DNA from: HGW-17 sp938004375 | GTDB taxonomy: Bacteria > Myxococcota_A > Polyangia > HGW-17 | Assembly (NCBI GenBank): GCA_036802685.1 | Contig: DAIRVS010000016.1 | Span: 1-48,036, forward strand | Direction: 5' to 3' | DNA: 48,036 nucleotides | Shown here: piece by piece, positions 8,459 to 17,003 of the stretch | Layout: each line of letters begins with the position of its first letter | Numbering within the stretch: the stretch's first letter is position 1 | Position numbers and translations under genes: made by a program | Notes under the pieces: generated by a model | Told to the model about the DNA's origin: nothing | Seen by the model: the letters and a program-made list of their open reading frames with translations, nothing else | The model's database searches: none

Positions 8459-10099
8459 TCACCCCGGTTTGCGGGCGGTGAACGTGACCGACGCGATTTT
8501 TCCCGTGACGGACGCGATCAGGCGGCGCTGCCAGGTGGAGCCGACCTGCGGGTCGCAGTCGGCGCAGCCGTCGTCGCAGGTGGCGGCGGGTGCCGTGCCC
8601 AGGAGCGACTCGAGCTCGGTGGCTGAGTAGACGTGCATCGAGAGGGCGCGGGCGTCTTCGAGCCCGGCTGTGGTGAGGCCGTCGAGAAAGTCCTGGACCG
8701 GGAGGGCGCCGGCGACGCACGAGGCGTACAAGTGCAGGCTGTTGCGGGCCCAGGCAGGCAGGTCCTCGGCGGTGATGTCGCTCACGCGCACATGACCGCC
8801 CGGGCGCAGCACGCGGGCGAGCTCGGCGAAGACGCGGGGCTTCTCGGGGGAGAGGTTGATCACGCAGTTCGAGAGGACCCAGTCCACGCTGGCGTCCTCC
8901 ACCGGGAGCGCCTCGATGGTGCCCTGCAGAAGCTCGACGTTGGTGAAACCCGCCGCGTCGACGTTGCGGCGGGCCTGTTCGAGCATGCGCGGGGTCATGT
9001 CCACGCCGATGACGCGCCCGGCGGGGCCGACCTGGTCGGCTGCCAGCAGCAGGTCGAGCCCGGCGCCGCAGCCCAGGTCCAGCACGGTCTGGCCGGGAGC
9101 GAGCTCGGCCATGGAGACGGGGTCGCCGCACCCGAAGGTCGTGTCCCGCATCCCGGAGGGGAGCTTCACGAAGGCCCGCGCGTCGTAGCCGGCGAGACCG
9201 GCCGTGCCGCCAAGGGAGCAGCAGCCCGACGACGAGCCACAGCACCCCGAGCTCCCGCCGCCGGAGCCGCAGCTCGCGCCGTGCGAGCCGGGGCCGGCGC
9301 CGCCATCGCCGGCTCCGTAGGCCACCGCGTCGGCGTAGAAGGCCGACACCTCACGGCGCAGGGCGTCGGCGCGGGCGGCCTCGTCCTCGGCCGCGGGTTC
9401 GGGCTTCCAGACCACCTCGAGGCGACGCTGCAGCTCACTGGCGGTGCGGAAAAAGGCGTTCAGGCGCTCGACGGGCGTCCCCTCGACGCCCGCGGGGTCC
9501 GGGAGGCCCCAGTGGAGACGGCGGGCCTTGCCCAGGAACAGCGGACAGGCTTCCTCGGCGCACAGGGTGATGACCGTGTCCACGAGGGCGGGGTCGATGG
9601 TGTCGACGGACTTGGAGGAGTGGCCCGAGGCGTCAATTCCCATGGACGCGAGGACCTTTTGCGTCTCGGTGCGGATGGGCGCCGGCTCGCTGCCTGCGGA
9701 GAGCACGCGCACTTGCGCGGGGGCCAGGCGGCGGGCGATGCCCTCTCCGAGCTGGCTGCGCGCCGAGTTCGCCACGCACAGAAACAGCACGCCCGCGGGC
9801 GGCCTGGCGCGCAGGAGGGCGGCCTCGAGGAGCCAGCGCGGGGGCACGCCGGTCCCGGTCTCGTAGCCGCGGGCGGTCAGCGACGGCTCCCGCGGGGCGA
9901 GCGGACCTTCGAGGTCGCGGCCGTCGACCCGGATGGTGGGGGAGCCGGGGAACTCGAGCTCCAGCGCCTTCTTGAACGTGGGGACCTCGCGGCGGACCCG
10001 CTCCGCGTCGGGGGCAAGCGCGTCGGCGACCTCGGTGAGCAGCGACCAAGTGGCCTCGGCGTTGGGGCAGTCACGGTTGTGCAGAAGTTCGATGAGCAT
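8459..10099 (-). CDS. arsC/arsM: Three-part arsenic protein: thioredoxin-like / arsenate reductase / arsenite methyltransferase fusion
   Basis: One 546-residue frame appears to join three activities. Residues 1-95 resemble a small thioredoxin-fold family (NRDCPNAEAT with Cys11, then FPGSPTIRVDGRD), seen elsewhere as stand-alone redox or mercury-related proteins. Residues 100-235 are a low-molecular-weight-phosphatase-type arsenate reductase: P-loop CVANSARS (Cys108, Arg114), the Cys180/Cys185 pair and HWGLPDP. Residues ~305-546 are an ArsM methyltransferase: SAM loop VLDLGCGAG (339-347) and the three expected Cys in FGCGDP (323), SNCVINL (412) and ASCVAG (461). A Gly/Ser/Cys linker (270-300) carries CC pairs, and CDDGCADC lies near the C-terminus. 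The combination suggests arsenate to arsenite to methylated arsenicals in one protein. It is the last gene of arsR-acr3-fusion, 3 bp after acr3. Confidence 0.9.
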   Translation of the reverse strand: MLIELLHNRDCPNAEATWSLLTEVADALAPDAERVRREVPTFKKALELEFPGSPTIRVDGRDLEGPLAPREPSLTARGYETGTGVPPRWLLEAALLRARPPAGVLFLCVANSARSQLGEGIARRLAPAQVRVLSAGSEPAPIRTETQKVLASMGIDASGHSSKSVDTIDPALVDTVITLCAEEACPLFLGKARRLHWGLPDPAGVEGTPVERLNAFFRTASELQRRLEVVWKPEPAAEDEAARADALRREVSAFYADAVAYGAGDGGAGPGSHGASCGSGGGSSGCCGSSSGCCSLGGTAGLAGYDARAFVKLPSGMRDTTFGCGDPVSMAELAPGQTVLDLGCGAGLDLLLAADQVGPAGRVIGVDMTPRMLEQARRNVDAAGFTNVELLQGTIEALPVEDASVDWVLSNCVINLSPEKPRVFAELARVLRPGGHVRVSDITAEDLPAWARNSLHLYASCVAGALPVQDFLDGLTTAGLEDARALSMHVYSATELESLLGTAPAATCDDGCADCDPQVGSTWQRRLIASVTGKIASVTFTARKPG

Positions 10100-10102
10100 G
10101 AA

Positions 10103-11329
10103 TCACGCCTCCTTCGGAGCGGCGACGGTCGCCGCCGGGATGTTTTCGGGGAACCAGCCGCGGGTTCGGGTGCAGACGCGGACCAGGGCGAGCATCACCG
10201 GGACCTCGATGAGCACGCCCACCACGGTGGCCAGGGAGGCTCCGGAGGACAGGCCGAAGAGCAGGGTGGCCGTGGCGATGGCCACCTCGAAGTGGTTGGA
10301 GGCGCCGATGAGCGCGGAGGGCGCGGCGTCCTCGTAGGAGAGGCGCAGGCGCCGGGCGAGGAAGTAGCCCAGCCCGAAGATCAGCACGGTCTGGAGGAAC
10401 AGCGGGATGGCGATCCACAGGATGGTCAGCGGGTTCTGTGTGATGACCTCACCCTTGAACGAGAACAGCAGCACCAGCGTGGCGAGCAGGGCGACGATGG
10501 TGATCGGCGAGAGCAGGTGGAGGAACTTCTCCTCGAACCACCGTTGCCCCAGAAACCGGAAGATCAGTTTCCGCGAGAGATATCCGGCCACCAGCGGCAG
10601 CGCCACGTAGACCGCGATGGACAACAGCAGCGCCTGCCAGGGCACCGGGATGCGGCCCACGCCCAGCAAGAAGCCGCCCAGGGGGCCGTAGAGCAGCAGC
10701 ATGGTCAACGAGTTGATGGCGACCATGACCAGCGTGTGCCCGGGGTTGCCGCCGGAGAGGTGGCCCCACACGAGCACCATGGCCGTGCAGGGCGCGATGC
10801 CCAGCAGGATGCAGCCGGCCAGGTACGAGCGCCACAGCGGCACCTCGAGCATCCGTATGCCGTCGCGCAGCACCACCGTGCCCACGCCGTAGGTCTCCCC
10901 CGGCTGCAGGTCCACGCCCAGGGGCAGGCGCACCAGGTCCACTGCGTCGGTGCCGATGAATCCGACGAACACCGTGCCCAGGAAGAACAGCGCGATGACG
11001 TACATGGTGAACGGCTTGATCATCCAGTTGATGAACAGCGTCAGGCCCACGGGTTTCACGCTCTTGCCGGCGCGCACGACCTCGCCGAAGTCGATCTTCA
11101 CCATGATCGGGTACATCATGAAGAACAGGCAGATGGCGATGGGGATGCTGATCACCGGCGCGCCGCCGACGTCGACGGACATCCCGTCGAGGGTGTGGGC
11201 GAGCCCGGGGGCGATGCGGCCGAGGAGGATGCCGGCGGCGATACACAGCAGCACCCACACGGTGAGGTACTTTTCGAAGAAGCCGAGCCCTTGGGGTCGC
11301 TTCGTGATGCAGGCCTGCGTGACGGTCAT
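10103..11329 (-). CDS. acr3: Acr3-type arsenite efflux permease
   Basis: Acr3 permeases of the BART superfamily expel arsenite across the inner membrane using the proton motive force. The 408-residue protein has about ten hydrophobic segments starting at FFEKYLTVWVLLC. Family hallmarks include FMMYPIMVKIDFGEV, the GIAPCTAMVLVWGHLSGGNP segment with the essential Cys in helix 5, and ALIGASNHFEVAIATA near the C-terminal end. The ATG at 11329 overlaps the arsR stop as ATGA, indicating translational coupling. The longer upstream frame would run through arsR and is rejected. It supplies the export step for arsenite made by the downstream fusion protein. Confidence 0.95.
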   Translation of the reverse strand: MTVTQACITKRPQGLGFFEKYLTVWVLLCIAAGILLGRIAPGLAHTLDGMSVDVGGAPVISIPIAICLFFMMYPIMVKIDFGEVVRAGKSVKPVGLTLFINWMIKPFTMYVIALFFLGTVFVGFIGTDAVDLVRLPLGVDLQPGETYGVGTVVLRDGIRMLEVPLWRSYLAGCILLGIAPCTAMVLVWGHLSGGNPGHTLVMVAINSLTMLLLYGPLGGFLLGVGRIPVPWQALLLSIAVYVALPLVAGYLSRKLIFRFLGQRWFEEKFLHLLSPITIVALLATLVLLFSFKGEVITQNPLTILWIAIPLFLQTVLIFGLGYFLARRLRLSYEDAAPSALIGASNHFEVAIATATLLFGLSSGASLATVVGVLIEVPVMLALVRVCTRTRGWFPENIPAATVAAPKEA

Positions 11330-11718
11330 GGCGTCTCCTCCTTGCAGCAGCGTTGGGCGTCCATCAGGCCCCGGCAGGTGGCGCCGGCGGTCTTGCGATC
11401 GTTCCAGGCGGCGACGCGGGCGGCCAGCTCGTCGCACGCGAGTCCGCGCAGCAGCCCGGCGTTGCCGGTGAGGAACCCGGCGGCGGCCCCCGCCGGGTGC
11501 GGGTGGAGCCGGTAGTGGACCCAGGTGCCCTCTCGGCGGTCCAGCACGAGCCCGGCGTGGCGCAAGGTCTGCAGGTGACGCGAGGCCTTGGACTGCGTGA
11601 CCTGGCAGACCTCCACCACGTCGCACACGCAGCACTCGCCGTGCTGGGCCAGGAGCGCCAGGATCATGAGTCGCGTCTCGTCGCCGGCGGCCTTGTAGAC
11701 TTCGGCGTGTTCCTTCAT
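11326..11718 (-). CDS. arsR: ArsR-family arsenic-responsive repressor
   Basis: ArsR repressors bind operators as dimers and release them when As(III) binds Cys thiols. The 130-residue protein has a winged helix-turn-helix (VTQSKASRHLQTLRHAGLV, about 40-58) and a wing with GTWVHYRL. The metal-sensing segment reads GECCVCDVVE (Cys29, Cys30, Cys32), equivalent to the classical ELCVCDL motif with one additional Cys. More Cys (115, 124, 125) lie in the tail and may add ligands. It leads the operon with acr3, with overlapping stop and start. A promoter with a palindromic operator candidate lies 23 bp upstream, consistent with autoregulation. Confidence 0.93.
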   Translation of the reverse strand: MKEHAEVYKAAGDETRLMILALLAQHGECCVCDVVEVCQVTQSKASRHLQTLRHAGLVLDRREGTWVHYRLHPHPAGAAAGFLTGNAGLLRGLACDELAARVAAWNDRKTAGATCRGLMDAQRCCKEETP

Positions 11719-11740
11719 GGGATTCCCCTCCTCGGAACCG

Positions 11741-11769
11741 GCTATACCCGGATATCCGGTTATTTGCAA
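11741..11769 (-). promoter_or_regulatory. ars operon promoter with palindromic operator in the spacer
   Basis: On the minus strand TTGCAA (11764-11769) and TATAGC (11741-11746) are spaced by 17 bp. The spacer contains the perfect 12 bp palindrome CCGGATATCCGG (11748-11759). A repressor bound there would block RNA polymerase directly, as expected for ArsR. The -35 box nearly abuts the stop codon of the upstream TPR gene. Confidence 0.6.
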
Positions 11770-11770
11770 G

Positions 11771-12646
11771 TTAGAAATTCGATTCCCGGGGAAGCGCTGG
11801 TGGCGGGTCGTCGGGCTCTGTCGCCCACGCGGTGATGAGGACCGCTCCCAGGGTGAGCACCGCGCCCGTGAGCGAGACGACGGTGAGCCGCTGCATGGCG
11901 CGCAGGTCGTCGTGGACGCCGGCGTCGGGGTCGCGCTTCCAGTCGTCGGCGAGCGCGCCGGCCCGGAGGCCGCCGTACAGGCCGGCGCCGGTGAAAACCA
12001 CCCCTGCCACCAGGCCGGTCCAGAACCACCAGCGCGTCGAGAGCGACCGCGCCGGGCGATGGGTGGGGCAGGGCGACGTGCGCCCGTGATGGGCGAGACC
12101 CTCGCGCCGGGAGAGCTCCGCGAGTTGCTGGCGCAATTCGGCGAGGGATGGCTCTGCGGGCGCAGGAACCGCAGGCGCCGCGTCCTTTTCGGGCGTGTCC
12201 GGGGTGTCTTCGCCGCCGAAGTCCGGGCGCGAGACATCGTGAGCGCCCCCGGAGGACTTCCGCTGATCGGGCTTTCCCGCGAGCTCGGTGAGCCGCTGAC
12301 GAATCGCGGGGTGCTCCGTCGCTAGGCTGCCGTCCTTCAGCGCCAGATCGAAGTGGAGCCGCGCCGAGGAGTAGAGCCCCAGCTTGTCGTAGGCCTGGGC
12401 CAGGTGGAGCCTTGCCTGGGGGATCCGGTCGCTCAGGCTCAGCACGCAGTCGAAGGCTGAGAGCGCCTTGTCCGGTTCTCCGGCCTGAAGGTAGACCTTC
12501 CCCATCTGGTGGTACCGCAGGGCGATCTGATGATCCTGGTTCGGGTCCGCTCCCGCCTTCGGGCAGTGCAACTTGGCGGCCGTCGCGGGCGCGGCGGCCA
12601 GCAGCAGGGCCAGCGGTACGATGAGGTAAAGGGCACGGGCGGTCAT
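11771..12646 (-). CDS. Secreted or membrane TPR protein with C-terminal membrane segments
   Basis: The 291-residue protein has an N-terminal signal (LYLIVPLALLLAAAPATAA), two or three TPR-like helices at about 38-110 (HQMGKVYLQAGEPDKALSAF, ARLHLAQAYDKLGLY), a Pro/Glu/Ala-rich linker (~120-175) and two hydrophobic segments, WWFWTGLVAGVVFTGAGL (~208-225) and LTVVSLTGAVLTLGAVLI (~256-273). A similar WWFWT anchor ends the PEGA protein at 29363-30691. It probably sits in the inner membrane with the TPRs in the periplasm, mediating protein contacts. Its ATG overlaps the flavodiiron stop codon (ATGA), so the two are translated together, though a functional link is unclear. Confidence 0.75.
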   Translation of the reverse strand: MTARALYLIVPLALLLAAAPATAAKLHCPKAGADPNQDHQIALRYHQMGKVYLQAGEPDKALSAFDCVLSLSDRIPQARLHLAQAYDKLGLYSSARLHFDLALKDGSLATEHPAIRQRLTELAGKPDQRKSSGGAHDVSRPDFGGEDTPDTPEKDAAPAVPAPAEPSLAELRQQLAELSRREGLAHHGRTSPCPTHRPARSLSTRWWFWTGLVAGVVFTGAGLYGGLRAGALADDWKRDPDAGVHDDLRAMQRLTVVSLTGAVLTLGAVLITAWATEPDDPPPALPRESNF

Positions 12647-13833
12647 AGCTTCCCTGCGAAGGCGCGGCCCCAGGCGTCGGCGGCGGCCAGGGCCTCGGCG
12701 TCGGGGTTCCACAGGGCGCGCAGGCCGTCGTCGACCACGTCGAAGCCTGCGGCCTTCAGGTGCTCGGTGACGACCTTGGTCATCTCCCCGGACCAGCCGT
12801 AGCAGCCGAAGGCGGCGGCCTTCTTGCCGCGGAATTTCAGCCCTTTGATCTCCTCGAGGGTGGACGCGACCGCCGTGAGGATGCCCTTGTTGATGCACGG
12901 CGACCCGATGAGCACGGCCTTGGACCGGAACACGTCGGTGATCGCGTCGTTCTTGTCGAACTTGGACAGGCAGTGGGAGACCACGGTGGTGGACGGCGAG
13001 GCCTCGGAGATGGTGCGCGCGAGCGTGTCCGCCAGCGCCCGGGTGCCGTCCCACATGGTGTCGTACAGGATGGTCACGCGGTCTTCCCGGTAGTCCTGGC
13101 ACCACTCCATGTATTTGAGCACGATCTGGGTTGGGTCGTCGCGCCAGATCACGCCGTGGCTGGTGGCGATGAGGTTCACCGGAAGCTTCAGCGACAGCAC
13201 CTGCTCGATCTTGGCCTTCACCAGCGGCGAGAACGGCGTCAGGATGTTCGCGTAATACTTGATGCACTCGTTCCACAGTTCATTCTGATCGACGAGGTCG
13301 TTGTAGAGCTTCTCGGTGGCCAGATGCTGGCCGAAGGCGTCGTTGGAGAACAGGATGGCGTCGCCGGTCATGTACGAGAACATGCTGTCGGGCCAGTGGA
13401 GCATGGGCGCCTCGACGAACACCAACTGCTTGCCGTGGCCCAGGTCGTACGTCTCTCCAGTCTTCACGGGGTGGAAGTCCCACTTCTGGTGGTAGTGCCC
13501 GGTGAGGGACTTGACGCCGTTGGCCGTGCAGTACACGGGCAGATCCGGGCGGCGGCGCAAAAGCTCCGGGAGCGCGCCGGAGTGGTCGATCTCGGCGTGC
13601 TGCGCGATGACGGCGTCGAGCCGGGCGAGCAGCCCCTCGGCCTCGAGGTTGTCCACGAACTCCTTGGCGTAGGGCTTCCACACCGTGTCGATCAGGACGA
13701 CCTTCTCCTCCTCGATGACGTAACTGTTGTAGGTCGAGCCCTTGTGGGTGGAGTACTCGTCGCCGTGGAATTTGGCGAGCTCCCAGTCCACCTTGCCGAC
13801 CCAGGAAACGGTTGCGTTGAGTTGTTTCTTCAT
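12643..13833 (-). CDS. fprA: Flavodiiron protein (A-type flavoprotein; O2 or NO reductase)
   Basis: Flavodiiron proteins reduce O2 to water or NO to N2O in the cytoplasm, protecting oxygen-sensitive enzymes. The 396 residues comprise a beta-lactamase-like diiron domain (1-250) and a flavodoxin domain (253-396). The diiron ligands are all visible: H79-x-E81-x-D83-H84, H146, D165 and H226. The flavodoxin part carries the FMN loop TILYDTMWDGTRALA and AFGCYGWSGE. No rubredoxin domain is fused, so an external donor is needed. It begins 53 bp after the RND gene and may be co-transcribed with it; AAAGGAG precedes the ATG. Protecting the nearby [FeFe] hydrogenase is a plausible role. NO versus O2 preference cannot be read from sequence. 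Confidence 0.93.
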   Translation of the reverse strand: MKKQLNATVSWVGKVDWELAKFHGDEYSTHKGSTYNSYVIEEEKVVLIDTVWKPYAKEFVDNLEAEGLLARLDAVIAQHAEIDHSGALPELLRRRPDLPVYCTANGVKSLTGHYHQKWDFHPVKTGETYDLGHGKQLVFVEAPMLHWPDSMFSYMTGDAILFSNDAFGQHLATEKLYNDLVDQNELWNECIKYYANILTPFSPLVKAKIEQVLSLKLPVNLIATSHGVIWRDDPTQIVLKYMEWCQDYREDRVTILYDTMWDGTRALADTLARTISEASPSTTVVSHCLSKFDKNDAITDVFRSKAVLIGSPCINKGILTAVASTLEEIKGLKFRGKKAAAFGCYGWSGEMTKVVTEHLKAAGFDVVDDGLRALWNPDAEALAAADAWGRAFAGKL

Positions 13834-13886
13834 GTCAGACTCCTTTCATGCATACGCAGGGAAAATATCGGGAGGCCTGCGTCCTG

Positions 13887-16800
13887 TCAAATGCCTTTTT
13901 CCCCCATGGCGGGTGGCTTCGGCGCCCGCCAGGAGTCGACGATGTCGGTGAGCACAGGGATGAAGATCAGCGTGAGCAGGGTAGACGCGCTCAGGCCGCC
14001 CATCACCGCCGTGGCCAGCGGGGAGAAGCGTTCGGCGCCCAGCGCCCATTCGGCGGCCAGGGGGATCATGCCCACCACGGTGGAGATCGAGGTCATCATG
14101 ATGGGGCGGAACCGCGAGGCGACCGCCTCGATCAGGGCCTCGCGCCGCGGTACGCCCTCGTTCTGGCGGAGGTGGTAGACCTCGTGGAGCAGGATGGCGT
14201 TGTTGACCACGGTGCCCACGAGGAGGACCAGACCGACGAGCACCGGCATGGAGATGGGCATGCGCCCGAGCTGGAGGGCGAACGAGACGCCGATCAGGCT
14301 CAGGGGGATGCTGAACATGATGACCACGGGGTAGAGCCAGGAGCGAAGCTGGGCCACCAGGATCAGGTAGACGCCCACGAGGGCCAGGAGCAGGGCGTCG
14401 ACCAGCTGGCCGCGGGCCTCCTTCATGTCCGAGTTTTCACCGCCCGTCGACATTTCGTAGTCGGCAGGCAGGCGCAGGTCCGCGAGCCGGGCGTTCACGT
14501 CGGCCACGACCTGGCTCAACGGCCGCCCCTGGAAGGACGCCGTCACCTCGAGCACCGGGCGCAGGTCCTCCCGGGTGTACAGTCCCCGATCCCGCGTGGC
14601 GAGGCTGGTGACGATGGTGCGGGCCGGGACGGTCCCGCCGCCTCGGACCGGGATCGGCGTGTCGAGCAGGTCTTCGGTGGTGGGCTCACCCGAGGATGCC
14701 AGCGACACCAGGATCGGGTCGGGGGTCCCCCGGTCGCGGGTGAACTCCCCGGCCCGCGCCCCATTCACGGCGGTGCCGAGCGTGCCCGCGAGGACGGTCG
14801 CGCTCACCCCCAGCTCCCCGGCCCGCAGCCGGTCCAGCGAGAGCCGATGCTGCTCCTCGTCCGGGTGCCACGACAGGCGCGGCTCCACGATCCCGTCCAC
14901 ACGGGAGAGGCGCTCTCTGACCTCCAGCCCGAGCTGGTACAGCACCCGGGCGTCCTCGCCGGAGAGCCGGACGATGATGGGCGCCGCTGTGGTCGCCTTC
15001 GCCGTGTTCCCCTGTTCGCGCACCGAGAATTCGGAAACCCCGGGGATCCTGGCGAAGGCCACGCGCATGCGCCCCATGAACGTCCAGAGGTCCTCGGCCC
15101 GCCGGGTCCTGTCCGTCAGCGTGACCGACAGGAAGCCGGACGTGGCGTTCTGGATGCCCCCTGATGTGAACGTCCGCATCCCAGCCTCGAAGCCCGCCTG
15201 GCCGGAGACCCTCACGACCGAAGGTTCGGCGAGCAGGAGCTTCTCGAATTCGCGGACCCGGCGCATCGTCTCCTCGAGGCTGGTGCCCGGCGGCGTGCGC
15301 ACCGTCACGAAGAAGTTGCCCCCGTCCATGCGGGGCATCATCTCCATGCCCTGGCCCGCCAGGCCGCGCAGGGAGAACACGAACAGGCCCAGGACGGCCA
15401 GGAGGGTGAGCACCCGCTGGCGCAGGGCCAGTCGCAGCAGGCCCAGGGCGCCGGCCCGGGTGAGCTCCATGATCCACAGGAATGGACGGATGATCCGCTC
15501 TCCGACGCGGTCCAGGACCGAAGGCCGGGCCGTGTAGAGCGTGAGCATCGGGATCAGGACCACCGCCACGACCACCGAGGACGAGAACGCGAACAGGAGG
15601 GTGGCGGCCAGGGGCGAGAACGTCTTGCCGATGAAGCCTTCGAGGAACAACATGGGAACGAGGACCACCAGCGTGGTGGCCGCTCCCGCCAGCACCGGGG
15701 CCAGCACCTCGCCAGCGCCGTCGATGGCCGCCCGCTCCGCCGACAGGCCCGCCTCGTCGCGCACCCGCACGATGTTCTCGAGCATGACCACGGTGGCGTC
15801 GACCACCATGCCCACGGCCAGGATCACCGCGGTGAGGGTGACCATGTTGAACTCCACGTCGAACGCCTTCATCAGGGCGAATGTCAGCGCGTAGGACAAG
15901 GGCATGGAGAGGATGGCCACCGAGGCGATCTTCCAACGCCCGAGGAACAGGAAGATCAGACCGCCCGCGAAGAGGAGGGCGCTGAGGATGTTGGAGAACA
16001 GGTTCCCGATGGACACCCGGGTGAAGGTCGCGCTCTCCTCGCCCACGAGGAACTCCTGGTCCGGGAGCGCGCGCCTCAGCGTTTCGAGCTCCCGCTGTAC
16101 CGCCTCCACGACCTCCACCGTGTTCCCGTCGGTGGTCTTCATCACCTGGATCGCGATCGCGTCCCTGCCGCCGACGCCGTACAGGGCGTCGTTGGGCAGG
16201 TGGCCGGGCTCGACCTGCCCGAGGTCCGCGAGTCGCACGCGGGTGCCGGCCGTCCCCGGGGCACCCGGCATCGGGATGGGCAGCTCCCGCAGCCCGGCGA
16301 GGTCGGTCGTGCGCATCTCCACCCGATAGGTCGTCGAGGTGCGCTCGGTCCGCAGCAGGCCGGCGGGGAGCGACACGTTGCCCTCGCGCAGCTCGCGCAC
16401 CACCTGCGAAAAGGCGACACCGTACCGCCTGAGCGCCATGGCGTCGAGGTTTACGGTGACCGCGGGGACGTGCCCGCCGAACAGATCCACGGCCGCCACA
16501 CCGGGGATGCGGGCCAGCCGCGGCGCCACCTCGTCCCGGGCCAGGGCGCGGCTCCGCACCAGATCCTGCGAGGTCATCCCGATCGTGATCACCGGCCGAT
16601 CCGCCGTGGAGAACCGCAGCACCTGCGGCTCGGCGATGTCGGCGGGCAGCCGGTTCCGGACGCGGAGGATCGCGTTCTGCACGTCGAGGGCGGCCAGCTC
16701 CACGGGGCGACCGTAGGCGAACTCCACCGAGATGCGGGAGAGGTTGTCCTGGGAGGTCGAGCGGATCTTCACCACGGCCTCGAGGGAGGCGAATTCAGCC

Positions 16801-17003
16801 TCGAACCGCTGGCTGAGGTTCTCGTCCACGTCCCGCGCGCCGGCGCCCGGCCAGGCCGTGATGACGTTGACCAGGGGTGGCGCCGTGTCGGGAAAAAGTT
16901 GCATGGGAATGGAACGGTAGGCCCGCACGCCGGCGAACACCACACCGAACAGCAACGCCCAGACCAGGTGACGGTTGCCCATCAGCGCGCGGATGAGTTT
17001 CAT
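13887..17003 (-). CDS. RND-family inner-membrane efflux pump
   Basis: RND pumps export drugs, solvents, dyes or metals using proton entry, working with a membrane fusion protein and an outer-membrane channel. At 1038 residues it has normal length, with an N-terminal anchor (residues ~10-30), two large periplasmic loops and eleven further hydrophobic segments. The fourth-helix motif reads VGMVVDATVVMLENIVR: only one of the two adjacent Asp typical of AcrB-like pumps is present, more like heavy-metal or divergent RND members. A motif resembling the family helix-6 region is present (VLVPMLFLEGFIGKTFSPLA). The ATG overlaps the fusion-protein stop (ATGA). No outer-membrane channel gene is in the window, so one must be encoded elsewhere. 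Substrate unknown. Confidence 0.92.
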   Translation of the reverse strand: MKLIRALMGNRHLVWALLFGVVFAGVRAYRSIPMQLFPDTAPPLVNVITAWPGAGARDVDENLSQRFEAEFASLEAVVKIRSTSQDNLSRISVEFAYGRPVELAALDVQNAILRVRNRLPADIAEPQVLRFSTADRPVITIGMTSQDLVRSRALARDEVAPRLARIPGVAAVDLFGGHVPAVTVNLDAMALRRYGVAFSQVVRELREGNVSLPAGLLRTERTSTTYRVEMRTTDLAGLRELPIPMPGAPGTAGTRVRLADLGQVEPGHLPNDALYGVGGRDAIAIQVMKTTDGNTVEVVEAVQRELETLRRALPDQEFLVGEESATFTRVSIGNLFSNILSALLFAGGLIFLFLGRWKIASVAILSMPLSYALTFALMKAFDVEFNMVTLTAVILAVGMVVDATVVMLENIVRVRDEAGLSAERAAIDGAGEVLAPVLAGAATTLVVLVPMLFLEGFIGKTFSPLAATLLFAFSSSVVVAVVLIPMLTLYTARPSVLDRVGERIIRPFLWIMELTRAGALGLLRLALRQRVLTLLAVLGLFVFSLRGLAGQGMEMMPRMDGGNFFVTVRTPPGTSLEETMRRVREFEKLLLAEPSVVRVSGQAGFEAGMRTFTSGGIQNATSGFLSVTLTDRTRRAEDLWTFMGRMRVAFARIPGVSEFSVREQGNTAKATTAAPIIVRLSGEDARVLYQLGLEVRERLSRVDGIVEPRLSWHPDEEQHRLSLDRLRAGELGVSATVLAGTLGTAVNGARAGEFTRDRGTPDPILVSLASSGEPTTEDLLDTPIPVRGGGTVPARTIVTSLATRDRGLYTREDLRPVLEVTASFQGRPLSQVVADVNARLADLRLPADYEMSTGGENSDMKEARGQLVDALLLALVGVYLILVAQLRSWLYPVVIMFSIPLSLIGVSFALQLGRMPISMPVLVGLVLLVGTVVNNAILLHEVYHLRQNEGVPRREALIEAVASRFRPIMMTSISTVVGMIPLAAEWALGAERFSPLATAVMGGLSASTLLTLIFIPVLTDIVDSWRAPKPPAMGEKGI

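Noticed and set aside
10066..10099. Selenocysteine in the thioredoxin-like N-terminus (relatives often have Sec here)
   Set aside because: The codon at the CPN position is TGC, so plain Cys; no TGA in frame.
8633..11515. 960-residue plus-strand frame across the ars operon
   Set aside because: Antisense to three clearly recognisable genes; composition is low complexity (His/Gln/Glu/Gly).
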